A stretch of DNA of 26,626 nt, from assembly GCA_023391875.1 (NCBI GenBank), contig JAEWAB010000008.1, forward strand, positions 1-26,626, given 5' to 3'. This DNA comes from Bacillota bacterium (GTDB lineage Bacteria > Bacillota > Clostridia > Oscillospirales > Ruminococcaceae). Position numbers and translations under genes: made by a program. A model generated the notes under the pieces. It was given only the letters and a program-made list of their open reading frames with translations, made no database searches and was not told the origin of the DNA. Below are positions 7,566-14,883 of this stretch, piece by piece. Each line of letters starts with the position of its first letter. Within the stretch, counting starts at the first letter, position 1.

Positions 7566-8846
7566 TCAATCGGCGGGTGGCTGCACCGCCTGCGGCGCGA
7601 AGATACCGGTGATGGCCTCTTTTGTCTGCTCGCGGCTTACGTTGCCCGAGACATACCCCTGCAGGGCAAGCCCCAGCGGCTGCTCTACGTCGTCCGGCCC
7701 AGCGAAGATCCACCATACGCAGGTGTCGTTCACCTTCAACGCCGCGCTGGTCTGCAGTGCGAGCGGGGTTACCGGCACGGGGGCCGCTTTAAGCGGCGAA
7801 AGCTGCTTCACCCGTTCGGGTATCCACCGCCTGCCGTACTCGGAGGTGATGAGCCAGTTTAAAAACGAGAGGGTGGCGTCCAGATGCGGCGAGCCCTTAT
7901 ACACCCGCAGGGTGAGGTTGGAGTCCACCGCCAGCACGCCCCTGCCGTCTAAGCGCGGCGCCTTTAAATAGCCGAACTGCAGGTTGGGGTTTAAGCCAAG
8001 GATGGTCTGCTCGGCCCACGAACCCTGATGAATCATCGCGACCCGGCCCGCCGCAAAATCGGCGCACTGCTGGTCAAAGTCCGAGGCCATGGGGTCGCTG
8101 CCGCCATACTGCGAGAGCAAGTCCAGCACATCCAGCGCAAAGTCGGTCTCGGGCAGGTCGCCCACTTTGACAGCGCCGCTTTGCGCATCCGCAAACAGCT
8201 TTTTATAATCCCCCGCGTAGGCGTCGCTCATCGAGGGGTAAAAGATCTGCGGTAGTATCCACCACTCGTCAAAGCCGGTGGAAAAGGGGCGGACATTGAT
8301 TTCGGTGAGCGCTTCGCAGGCGCTGCGGTATTCCTCAAGGGTAGTCGGAAGGGTGGTGATATTCGCGAACCGAAAGATTTCTTTATTATAAATAAACGAG
8401 TGCGACTGCACTAAAAACGGGCAGCCGGTAATAACGCCGTTTACGGTAACGCCTCCCAGCATGGAGGGCTCGATGCTTTGTATAAACGGCTCGTCGGTTA
8501 ACGGGTAGAGATAGCTCTGGTAGAGCTTGTTATCGTTATAGGCACTGGTGGCAAACACTTCGGGTATCTCGCCGGAATTGAGCTTGGTTTTTAAAACGGT
8601 GCCGTAATCGTTTTGACGGATGTCCATCTCGATCTCGACGCCGGGCATATAGGCCTCGTAGGCATTTGCCATCTCGCGGTACTGCTCGGTAAGCTCCGGG
8701 CTGTTCAGCATCAGGCTAAGCACCACCGGGGACGCCTCCGGCTCCTGTATCGCCGCGGCTGGAACAGACCCGTCCGCTTCACCGGTACAGCCTGTAAAAA
8801 CAACAAGAACAACGGCAACTGATAAAAGAATGCTTGTCTTTTTCAT
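7566..8846 (-). CDS. Family 1 extracellular solute-binding lipoprotein (orphan)
   Basis: This 426-residue protein has an N-terminal lipoprotein signal: a basic start, a hydrophobic core and lipobox FTGC with Cys19 as the lipidation site. The mature part fits the carbohydrate-type family 1 binding-protein fold, with ...VVLSLMLNSPELTEQYREMANAYE near the N-terminus, QSHSFIYNKEIF in the hinge region, GRVAMIHQGSWAEQTI and a C-terminal helical part. It would sit on the outer face of the membrane and bind a sugar or similar ligand. No permease or ATPase gene is adjacent. Instead it is divergent from a YesM-like kinase and followed by a WYL regulator, so I infer a sensing role rather than simple transport. 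Known precedents are solute-binding proteins that feed a LytS/YesM-type kinase, such as XylFII-LytS. The ribosome binding site AAAGGA precedes the ATG. Confidence 0.9.
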   Translation of the reverse strand: MKKTSILLSVAVVLVVFTGCTGEADGSVPAAAIQEPEASPVVLSLMLNSPELTEQYREMANAYEAYMPGVEIEMDIRQNDYGTVLKTKLNSGEIPEVFATSAYNDNKLYQSYLYPLTDEPFIQSIEPSMLGGVTVNGVITGCPFLVQSHSFIYNKEIFRFANITTLPTTLEEYRSACEALTEINVRPFSTGFDEWWILPQIFYPSMSDAYAGDYKKLFADAQSGAVKVGDLPETDFALDVLDLLSQYGGSDPMASDFDQQCADFAAGRVAMIHQGSWAEQTILGLNPNLQFGYLKAPRLDGRGVLAVDSNLTLRVYKGSPHLDATLSFLNWLITSEYGRRWIPERVKQLSPLKAAPVPVTPLALQTSAALKVNDTCVWWIFAGPDDVEQPLGLALQGYVSGNVSREQTKEAITGIFAPQAVQPPAD

Positions 8847-8948
8847 TAGAAACCGTCCTTTCCGCCAACAACTACAACGACAGACTTCCCTTCAATGGTA
8901 TATTGGTAGGCACCCAGCCCAAAGGGCCGCACGGCCTGTGATGATTAC

Positions 8949-8977
8949 AGTATAACCTTTTTTGTTTAATTTGTAAA
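8949..8977 (-). promoter_or_regulatory. Promoter of the solute-binding protein gene
   Basis: On the minus strand, TTTACA (8977-8972) and TATACT (8954-8949) are separated by 17 bases, about 100 bases upstream of the ATG at 8846. Confidence 0.55.
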
Positions 8978-9001
8978 TTATACTAAATTCCATGGGAACA
9001 A

Positions 9002-9095
9002 AATCCCCTTATCAAAACCGAAGGCATGGTGCATCGATTGACGCAAATCGTTTTTAAGGAAGAATTAGTATGATTGCGTCAATTTTGAGGGGATT
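9002..9095. promoter_or_regulatory. Two inverted repeats between divergent promoters
   Basis: Arms ATTGACGCAA (9037-9046) and TTGCGTCAAT (9074-9083) are a perfect 10-bp inverted repeat. Outside them, AATCCCCT (9002-9009) and AGGGGATT (9088-9095) form an 8-bp inverted repeat with a different centre. Both lie between the divergent promoters of the solute-binding protein and the kinase-like gene, so they are candidate operators. The regulator is unknown; the nearby WYL protein is the obvious candidate. Confidence 0.45.
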
Positions 9096-9119
9096 ATATT
9101 TATTTTTGACAAACATTTG

Positions 9120-9128
9120 TGCTATAAT
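9120..9128 (+). promoter_or_regulatory. Extended -10 promoter of the kinase-like gene
   Basis: TGCTATAAT is an extended -10 element (TGnTATAAT), 47 bases before the ATG at 9176. The TTGACA at 9106-9111 is only 11 bases from this -10, too close to be its -35. Confidence 0.55.
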
Positions 9129-9175
9129 AAACCTGTATTGGCAGTTTTGTTTAATTTGGGTGGAGGGGACGCGGC

Positions 9176-10948
9176 ATGAAGAACGAGCAGAGAAAAACGA
9201 ATTGGTATCATCGGCTTACCCTGTCCTCTAAGCTGGCACTAGCCATCGCGCTTTCGATGGCCGTCGCGCTCACGGCACTGACAGGCTATACCTGCTGGCG
9301 CTCGATAGACGGCATGAAGGAGAGGCAGTCGGCCTCCGAACAGGCGATCATCAGCATGAAGCTCAGCGAGCTGGAGAGCTACTACAATACGCTCAAAAGC
9401 TACTCGATCTCCATTCGCAACGACGAGAAGTTCATGCAGCTCATCAATATGCCCTCGCGGGATTACAACGGCGGGGTATACGTACAAACCCTGCTGCGCA
9501 ATATCTACTATTCGCGCAACGACATCCGGTCGTTTACGCTTTATCTTTTAAACCAAGGGGTAAGCTACTCCATCGCCGGTAACTCCGCCGATGTAAAGGT
9601 GAGCGAAAACCCCGCGATCTCTGAGATGCCGGGCTATCGGGAGTCGCTTTCAAGCGACGACTACCTTTCTGTAAGCCCCAGTGACGACCCCGACAGCCTG
9701 TTTATCATCACCCGCACGGTGATCGATATCTCCACCAAGAATCCGCTTGCCGTAATTGTACTGAAGGTGGACGACTCCTTTATGCGGGCGCTTTCCAAAA
9801 GCGGTACCGCCATGCAAAGCAGCCTGTCGCTGCTCGACGCCGGAAACCGCCTGTTTTACTCCACCGATACCAAGGTGGTCAACGCCACGAATATGATACA
9901 CCTAAGCCCCTATCTGGTCGGCTCGCTTTCCGCCGCCGGATTGGAGGCCGAGATTCTGGACACCCCTTACCTCATGGCCTACGATACCTCGCCCGCCACT
10001 GGCCTTAGGCTGGTTAGCCTTGTACCGAAGGCTGCGCTCTACCGCGACGTGTTCGGCCTGAGCGTAGAGATCATCTGGTTTGCGCTGCCGCTCATCCTGC
10101 TGGCGGGGCTTACGGCCTTTTTGCTGATGCGCCACTTCACAAGGCCGCTATACAAGCTGGCGGAGGCGATGGGCAGTACCGCCGAGGGCAAGCCCGCGGC
10201 ACCGCTGAAGCTCAGCGGCAGCGCGGAGGTTTCCCTGCTTGCCGGCCGCTATGAGGCGATCGCCGAGCGCATTGAGGCGCTTGCAAAGAAGAGCAGCGCC
10301 GCCGAGCAAGGCGAGAAAAGCGCCCGCCTTACGGCGCTGGAAGCGATGATAAACCCATACTTTGTCTGCCACGTGCTGCAGTCGGTGCAGCTCATTGCCA
10401 TGCGCGGCGGGCAGACCGAGATTCACTCGATGGTGCAGACGCTTTGCTCGATGCTCGATTACTCCATACAGGCCGAGGGGCTTGCGCCCGTCTCCAAAGA
10501 GGTGGAGTATGTGAAGGAATACCTCTTTTTGCAGCGGGTGCAGTTTAACGACCATATCGATTACCGCTTGGATGTCGATAAAAAGGCAAAGACCCTGAAC
10601 GTGCCCAAGCTCTCGATACAGCCGCTGGCGGAGAGCGCCCTGATGCGCGGGCTGGAGAACAACTGCGACAACCTCTTTGTCGGTATCAAGATTGCCCTGA
10701 CGGATACAGTCCTGACCGTAACGGTGGAGGACGACGCGGGGATTTCACCCGCCCAGCTGGAGGAACTCAAACGGCAGATCGGGCAGGCGGCGATTTCGCC
10801 CGAGGCGGGGATGGGCGGTACCGGCCTTGCCAACCTTTCCGCGCGCCTAAGCCTGCTGTACGGCCCCCACGCGGCCATCGGCGTCTCCCGCAGCGAGGAC
10901 GGCAAGGCGGTTGTCAGCCTGCGTCTGGAGCTGCAGGAAGAGGAATAG
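9176..10948 (+). CDS. Degenerate YesM-type sensor histidine kinase (probable pseudokinase)
   Basis: This 590-residue protein has TM1 at about residues 19-40, an extracellular Cache-like sensor at about 45-290, TM2 at about 295-318, a HAMP-like linker, a His_kinase domain at about 385-465 and a HATPase region at about 475-588. Key residues are altered. The YesM acceptor motif NPHFLYN reads NPYFVCH (393-399), so the phosphorylated His is Tyr395. The N-box VENAIKHG reads AESALMRG (485-492), losing the Mg/ATP Asn (Ser487). The DNGxG box reads DDAG. The later GGTGLANLSARL segment is kept. I therefore expect little or no autophosphorylation and a signalling role by binding, or a heteromer with an active kinase. 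No YesN-type response regulator is nearby. It is divergent from the solute-binding lipoprotein and has a strong GGAGGGG ribosome binding site. Confidence 0.85.
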   Translation: MKNEQRKTNWYHRLTLSSKLALAIALSMAVALTALTGYTCWRSIDGMKERQSASEQAIISMKLSELESYYNTLKSYSISIRNDEKFMQLINMPSRDYNGGVYVQTLLRNIYYSRNDIRSFTLYLLNQGVSYSIAGNSADVKVSENPAISEMPGYRESLSSDDYLSVSPSDDPDSLFIITRTVIDISTKNPLAVIVLKVDDSFMRALSKSGTAMQSSLSLLDAGNRLFYSTDTKVVNATNMIHLSPYLVGSLSAAGLEAEILDTPYLMAYDTSPATGLRLVSLVPKAALYRDVFGLSVEIIWFALPLILLAGLTAFLLMRHFTRPLYKLAEAMGSTAEGKPAAPLKLSGSAEVSLLAGRYEAIAERIEALAKKSSAAEQGEKSARLTALEAMINPYFVCHVLQSVQLIAMRGGQTEIHSMVQTLCSMLDYSIQAEGLAPVSKEVEYVKEYLFLQRVQFNDHIDYRLDVDKKAKTLNVPKLSIQPLAESALMRGLENNCDNLFVGIKIALTDTVLTVTVEDDAGISPAQLEELKRQIGQAAISPEAGMGGTGLANLSARLSLLYGPHAAIGVSRSEDGKAVVSLRLELQEEE

Positions 10949-10972
10949 AGTATATTTATCTTTAATAAGCTT

Positions 10973-11000
10973 ATGAGGCAGGCAAAGGCACCTGCCTCAT
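10973..11000 (+). terminator. Hairpin after the kinase-like gene
   Basis: A perfect 10-bp stem, ATGAGGCAGG (10973-10982) and CCTGCCTCAT (10991-11000), with an 8-base loop lies 24 bases past the stop. Only a short T run follows, so termination may be partial and allow readthrough into the lipoprotein gene. Confidence 0.5.
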
Positions 11001-11046
11001 TTACTGTACCAACCGGCTTAAACATTAAAATATCGGAGGATTCTGT

Positions 11047-11724
11047 ATGAAAAAAAGAGTATGTATGGCCGCACTCCTGCTGCTAAGCCTGTTCATCCTG
11101 CCCGCCTGCGCCAAGGGCGAGGCACAGCCTAAAGAGATAAATGGCTTTTTTATCACGGAGGGCGTCGCGCTGACGGGTGAAATGAAGGAGCTGGGGCAGA
11201 GCAAGGAATACGTGGCGCTGATGTCCTCGGCCGGTACGTTAACAGGCGTTATCGATACCATGACGTCACAGGAGTATGCCACCCCCGAGGACGTTTACTT
11301 GGTGAAGCTCACCGACGATGCCTTGTCTAAGGCAATGGGCGCCTTATCGGGCAAGGATAAGATCGACAGCAACCTGATGGAAATACTGCGCAGTAAAATA
11401 AACGGCGCCGTATTTGCAAACATGTTAAACGCGAATTCGGGCAGCGAAACGGTCGCGGCCGCGTCCATGCTCTCGTGGGGGAAGTCGTATATCCAGCCTA
11501 AGGATTGGGCGGAGAACACCCTGCTTTTACTCAAATACCCCGGCGAGTTTTCGAGCATCGTATCCTTTAACCAGTCGGGCGAAGGCGTTATCAGTGCCTC
11601 CTCGATGTTTGTAAAAAACGGCGACACCGATATTGCGGCGGCGGTTGGTGACTATCTGGGCATGGAGGGCAGCGCCCTTGAGCACCACTCCGGCAGCGAG
11701 CTGCAAGGCTACCTTACAAAATAG
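11047..11724 (+). CDS. Putative lipoprotein of unknown function
   Basis: This 225-residue protein begins with a classic lipoprotein signal: MKKR, a leucine-rich core and lipobox LPAC with Cys21 as the lipid anchor. The mature part is soluble and mixed alpha/beta, and I recognise no domain in it. A slight resemblance to DUF4358-type small lipoproteins is possible but I cannot support it. It lies 98 bases after the kinase-like gene, with only a weak hairpin between them, so it may share transcripts with it and act at the cell surface in the same process. The ribosome binding site CGGAGGA is well placed before ATG 11047. Confidence 0.7.
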   Translation: MKKRVCMAALLLLSLFILPACAKGEAQPKEINGFFITEGVALTGEMKELGQSKEYVALMSSAGTLTGVIDTMTSQEYATPEDVYLVKLTDDALSKAMGALSGKDKIDSNLMEILRSKINGAVFANMLNANSGSETVAAASMLSWGKSYIQPKDWAENTLLLLKYPGEFSSIVSFNQSGEGVISASSMFVKNGDTDIAAAVGDYLGMEGSALEHHSGSELQGYLTK

Positions 11725-11767
11725 CGCATACATAACCCAAAGCCGCATATGATATAGAACCGGTAAC

Positions 11768-11793
11768 AACGCCTCTTTTTGAGGCGTTCTTTT
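11768..11793 (+). terminator. Intrinsic terminator after the lipoprotein gene
   Basis: AACGCCTC and GAGGCGTT pair perfectly around TTTTT, followed by CTTTTA. It lies 43 bases past the stop codon. Confidence 0.75.
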
Positions 11794-11812
11794 ATGCCCA
11801 AAAGCGCCGGAG

Positions 11813-11836
11813 AAAGCGGCGTTAACAGGCCGCTTT
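11813..11836. other. Second hairpin downstream of the lipoprotein gene
   Basis: AAAGCGGC (11813-11820) and GCCGCTTT (11829-11836) are perfect arms with an 8-base loop, followed by GGCTTTTA. It may be a backup terminator. Confidence 0.4.
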
Positions 11837-11909
11837 GGCTTTTATCCGCCGCCAACCCCCATATCGTGTGGTGTATAGAAAAATTCGCCCATCATCTGCA
11901 CATTCGGTA

Positions 11910-11937
11910 TTTACATTAATTTCTAATCTGTTATAAT
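11910..11937 (+). promoter_or_regulatory. Promoter of the HxlR regulator
   Basis: TTTACA (11910-11915) and TATAAT (11932-11937) are separated by 16 bases. The transcript would have a leader of about 75 bases. Confidence 0.6.
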
Positions 11938-12020
11938 GGAAATAGTTGGTATTAACGGTTTATCAAGAATAGGACGGCCAAAAGGGTATAACAGATAAGG
12001 AGTGTGTAAAGGATATGCCG

Positions 12021-12395
12021 ATGATTGAAAAAAATGAAAGCCTGCCGATCGAATACACCCTGAGCGTGCTGGGGGGTAAATGGAAGATACTCATCCTCTA
12101 TTATCTGATGACCGAAAAGGTGCAGCGGTATGGGGAGCTTAAGCACAATGTCACGGGCATTACGCACAAGATGCTGAGCATGCAGCTCAAGGAGCTTGAA
12201 ACCGAGGGGCTGATCTCACGGCGGGAGTACCGGCAGATTCCGCCCAAGGTGGAGTACTCGCTTACGCCCAGCGGTACTACCCTGCTGCCGCTTTTGGAGC
12301 AGATGTACGATTGGGGCAAGGAGAACATGAACAAAGACAGCCTCGGCTTTGAGACCGCCGTCGAGCGCGACACGCGGATGTACGCCACGTTTTGA
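12021..12395 (+). CDS. HxlR-family transcriptional regulator
   Basis: This 124-residue winged-helix protein has the HxlR signature: EYTLSVLGGKWKILILYYL at the N-terminus, the RYGELKHNVTGITHKMLSMQLKELE recognition region and the wing plus YSLTPSGTTLLPLLEQMYDWG. Family members are dimeric DNA-binding regulators, often responding to electrophiles or redox stress through cysteines. This one has no cysteine, so a thiol switch is unlikely. AAAGGA at 12008-12013 is 7 bases from ATG 12021. The ATG at 12015 is possible but is 1 base from that site and 12 from the other candidate (AAGGAG). No obvious target gene is adjacent. The next gene is convergent and shares its terminator. Confidence 0.9.
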   Translation: MIEKNESLPIEYTLSVLGGKWKILILYYLMTEKVQRYGELKHNVTGITHKMLSMQLKELETEGLISRREYRQIPPKVEYSLTPSGTTLLPLLEQMYDWGKENMNKDSLGFETAVERDTRMYATF

Positions 12396-12420
12396 TACCT
12401 TCCCATATTCTAGAATAAGC

Positions 12421-12456
12421 AAAGCCCGAGTATGTGGTTGCACACACTCGGGCTTT
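12421..12456. terminator. Bidirectional terminator between HxlR and the 3D-domain gene
   Basis: A 16-bp stem, AAAGCCCGAGTATGTG (12421-12436) and CACACACTCGGGCTTT (12441-12456), has one imperfect position and loop GTTG. It lies between convergent genes and has T-rich sequence on both sides. Confidence 0.8.
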
Positions 12457-12484
12457 CTGATGTTTTGGCGCCTAATGGATACTA

Positions 12485-13534
12485 TTACTCCAGGATATAG
12501 ATGTTCACGGCTTTCCTGCCGAACAGGGTACTCTCGAAATAGGAATCAAACAGCAGGTCCACGTCGATGAGACCATCGCGAAGGCCTGTTCCCGTATCGC
12601 CCGCAATGCAGTAGCCGTACACAAATTTGTTATCCGGCGTTGCAATGTACAGTCTGGTGCCGTAAGGGATCACGGTCGGGTCCACCGCGACATAGCCCGT
12701 GATGGCGGGCAGGCCGCTGGCGCCCCACATCCCCGGCTTACAGCTGTAAGCGGTGGCAGCCTGATCGGTCAGAACCGTTTTATAGTTGGTGGGAACCCCG
12801 TTCTCGTCGAGCGCAAACTCGGCGGGCAGTTCCAGCGGAGACGCCGGAATCTTTGCCCCGCGGAGCATTACCGCGTCCTCGGGCTCCTTGGTGATATTCT
12901 CGTTAACCACCTTGGTTTCCTTCAGCTTGCCGTCGATATACTTCTCCTCGATGGTGAGAATCTTTTCGCCGTCGTAGCCGGTGGAAAGCCTGCGTGAGGT
13001 GCCGCTTCTAATAAGCGGCGACTGCTTGTCTATCACCCGATGCTCAATTACTTCTGTTTTATCATACAGGACATATTTTACTCTGTTTACTACAATGTTG
13101 TCGTTCTCGGTGGTTTCCTTTACCAGCGGAAGGTTTACGAGGTCGTCATTGTCTAAAGTAACACCAGCCTGCGCGAGCGCGTCGCGCACCGTACCGCCCA
13201 GCACATAGAGCTCCTGCCGCCTGCCGTCGGCCGTAACCGTTACGGGAAAGGCGCGGTTGATGGTAATCTCACCGTATTTGCCCGAGAAGCCGTTAAAACC
13301 GACGCGGTCACGCTCAATCGTCTCAATACCCTGTTCGCTTAGGATGTCATCGGTAGTTACCTTTTGGGTAAAGGCGTATTGGACCGAACCGCCGTCCCGA
13401 ATACTTATGGCGTTGGTCATCGTTGTCATCGTGTAGACCGCACCCGCCAAAATTATCGCCAAAACACTTACTGCAAAAGCCCTGCTGTTCAAGTAGCGGC
13501 TAATCGCCATCATGCTTCGCTTTACAAATATCAT
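12485..13534 (-). CDS. YabE-like cell-wall protein: DUF348 domains, G5 domain, 3D domain
   Basis: This 349-residue secreted or membrane-anchored protein has one TM segment at about residues 18-38. Two ubiquitin-like DUF348 domains follow (about 44-85 and 90-150, the second with TVRDALAQAGVTLDNDD), then a G5-type domain (about 153-230) and a C-terminal 3D domain (about 258-349). The 3D domain contains AVDPTVIPYGTRLYI, GYCIAGDTG and DGLIDVDLLF, which supply its conserved aspartates. The order matches YabE and resuscitation-promoting-factor-like proteins. The 3D domain is related to MltA-type lytic enzymes, so a role in peptidoglycan remodelling during growth or spore germination is likely. The ribosome binding site AAGGGG lies 8 bases before the ATG. 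It has its own promoter. Confidence 0.92.
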   Translation of the reverse strand: MIFVKRSMMAISRYLNSRAFAVSVLAIILAGAVYTMTTMTNAISIRDGGSVQYAFTQKVTTDDILSEQGIETIERDRVGFNGFSGKYGEITINRAFPVTVTADGRRQELYVLGGTVRDALAQAGVTLDNDDLVNLPLVKETTENDNIVVNRVKYVLYDKTEVIEHRVIDKQSPLIRSGTSRRLSTGYDGEKILTIEEKYIDGKLKETKVVNENITKEPEDAVMLRGAKIPASPLELPAEFALDENGVPTNYKTVLTDQAATAYSCKPGMWGASGLPAITGYVAVDPTVIPYGTRLYIATPDNKFVYGYCIAGDTGTGLRDGLIDVDLLFDSYFESTLFGRKAVNIYILE

Positions 13535-13641
13535 TCAATTGCCCCTTCAAAACATGGATTATCAATTGAGTTTTTGATTAAATCTATATAAACAATCGAC
13601 TCCCCAACTGTTTGAATATTGGGTTTTGATTTGCTTTTCAA

Positions 13642-13671
13642 ATTATATTCGTTGGAAACGTTCTTTGTCAA
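13642..13671 (-). promoter_or_regulatory. Sigma-A promoter of the 3D-domain gene
   Basis: On the minus strand, TTGACA (13671-13666) and TATAAT (13647-13642) are perfect consensus hexamers 18 bases apart. The 5' leader is about 100 bases. A run of eight G residues on the minus strand (13683-13676) lies just upstream. Confidence 0.75.
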
Positions 13672-13924
13672 ATGGTCCCCCCCCAAACGAACTTAATCAA
13701 AACGGCCCGATTTTTTGCGATAATCTCCAGAGTTTAACAAAGATACCGTCGAATGATTGTTTTGTTATTAAAAAATATTCGAAGAAACCCCGCGTTAGTT
13801 AGTCAAATTGCACAAACTTCACTTGTTGTCATGTTGTACATAGGATTGCAAAATTTTTGCGGTAAAATTAGCAAAACAATACAGTTTCATAAAAATGCCA
13901 ACCAGTTTCTGTCTTTAATTTGGA

Positions 13925-14122
13925 TATAATTTACAGGACAATTTGGAAAAATTCGTGCAGTGATGCGGGCCAAAGCTGCACAAAATGATAGTAATACAGG
14001 CGTTTGGTGAATATGCTTTTGGCAGATTGCACACTTTACATAAAATTTCTTGAAGCCGAAATCAGCCTGATACCGGCTACGGAGGCTGTGCATTTTCACC
14101 AAAACATCCGGCGCCGTTTTTT
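13925..14122 (+). other. Possible structured RNA in an 800-base gap
   Basis: The stretch 13672-14267 has no convincing gene. Within it, TATAAT (13925-13930) could be a -10 box without a clear -35. A 6-bp hairpin follows (GTGCAG 13955-13960, CTGCAC 13976-13981). GTTTGGTGAATATGC (14002-14016) then pairs with GCATTTTCACCAAAAC (14090-14105), with one bulge and one mismatch. Inside that stem is CAGCCT/AGGCTG (14063-14068, 14083-14088). A run of six T ends at 14122. This could be a small RNA or riboswitch-like element. I could not match it to TPP, c-di-GMP, c-di-AMP, 6S, SRP or RNase P signatures. Confidence 0.3.
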
Positions 14123-14267
14123 CGCTTATACCACTAGTTCTTATTAGAGAAATGGATTTATCACTTTTTTAAACCCTGCCTAGGGAAGCATATTAAGCGG
14201 TAATTCGGCAGCTCAAAACGGCAAGTTTTTGGCTGAATCTATCATTTGAGTAAAGTTTTTAGATGGG

Positions 14268-14297
14268 TGCATAGGCATGTAAAAAAACCGAATACTA
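14268..14297 (+). promoter_or_regulatory. Candidate forespore (sigma-G/F-like) promoter
   Basis: TGCATA (14268-14273) and AATACTA (14291-14297) are 17 bases apart and resemble the sigma-G consensus TGNATA and CATNNTA. They lie just upstream of two spore-coat-type genes. This is tentative. Confidence 0.4.
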
Positions 14298-14327
14298 GAC
14301 TAAGAAATATAAGAAAGGAGATAAGCC

Positions 14328-14513
14328 ATGTCACAGTTAAATCAGGTAGAGCTTCAAAACCTAAGGCACCTCATCGGCTCACACGAAAACGCGTGCCAGA
14401 AGATGAACGCCTACGCGCAGCAGGCACAAGACCCGCAGGTAAAGGCCTATTTTGAAAAATCTGCACAGGATGCCCAGCAAACCAAGCAGCAGCTCATGAG
14501 CTTTTTAAAGTAA
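14328..14513 (+). CDS. Small spore-coat-type (CotF-like) protein
   Basis: This 61-residue helical protein (the MSQLNQVELQNLRHLIGSHENA... type) resembles small CotF-related proteins widespread in clostridia. It is predicted to be one helical pair with a glutamine-rich surface and no signal peptide. It has a strong AAAGGAG ribosome binding site and stops 15 bases before the next CotF-type gene, so the two form an operon. The likely role is in the spore coat, or as a ferritin-fold-like helical partner of the larger CotF protein. The upstream sigma-G-like promoter would fit sporulation timing. Confidence 0.75.
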   Translation: MSQLNQVELQNLRHLIGSHENACQKMNAYAQQAQDPQVKAYFEKSAQDAQQTKQQLMSFLK

Positions 14514-14528
14514 GGAGGAAAAACATCT

Positions 14529-14777
14529 ATGCTTCAGGATAAAATGATGGTAAACGACGCGCTGTCGTCGGTAAAGAGCAGCCTTACCTTTTACGCAAAC
14601 ACCATTTCGGAGTGTGCCAACCCCACCCTGCGCTCTGCCATCCAGCAGATACGCAACAGCTGCGAATGCTCGCAGTACGACCTGTTTAAGATCGCGCAGT
14701 CCAAGGGCTTCTACCAGCCCGCTACCATGGCAAACGACACCGAGGTGCAGCAGGTGAAAACCCAGCTGCAGGGTTAA
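14529..14777 (+). CDS. CotF-family spore coat protein
   Basis: This 82-residue protein has the coat F family pattern: a conserved KMMVNDALSSVKSSLTFYANTISECANPTLRSA helix, then a second helix (about residues 40-60) and the SKGFYQPA motif near the end. CotF-type proteins form part of the spore coat. It is the second gene of a two-gene operon with the smaller CotF-like protein, and an intrinsic terminator follows. The ribosome binding site AAGGAGG is strong. Three cysteines (29, 45, 47) could allow cross-linking, though this is not shown. Confidence 0.88.
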   Translation: MLQDKMMVNDALSSVKSSLTFYANTISECANPTLRSAIQQIRNSCECSQYDLFKIAQSKGFYQPATMANDTEVQQVKTQLQG

Positions 14778-14825
14778 CCGCCGATTCTTCTTTTACACAC
14801 ACTCTTTCCGTCCTGTTTCTGATAT

Positions 14826-14865
14826 AAAACAGCCTGAAGCCGCCGCTTTGGGCTGTTTTGCTTTT
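14826..14865 (+). terminator. Intrinsic terminator of the cotF operon
   Basis: AAAACAGCC (14826-14834) pairs with GGCTGTTTT (14851-14859), followed by GCTTTT. Confidence 0.8.
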
Positions 14866-14883
14866 GGGGAAAGTGATACAATT

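Noticed and set aside
9106..9111. TTGACA as the -35 of the kinase-like gene
   Set aside because: It is only 11 bases from TATAAT, too close for a sigma-A promoter. The extended -10 TGCTATAAT explains the promoter better.
13887..14102. A 71-codon minus-strand frame in the 13.6-14.3 kb gap
   Set aside because: It has no ribosome binding site I trust, no recognisable family, and covers the possible structured RNA.
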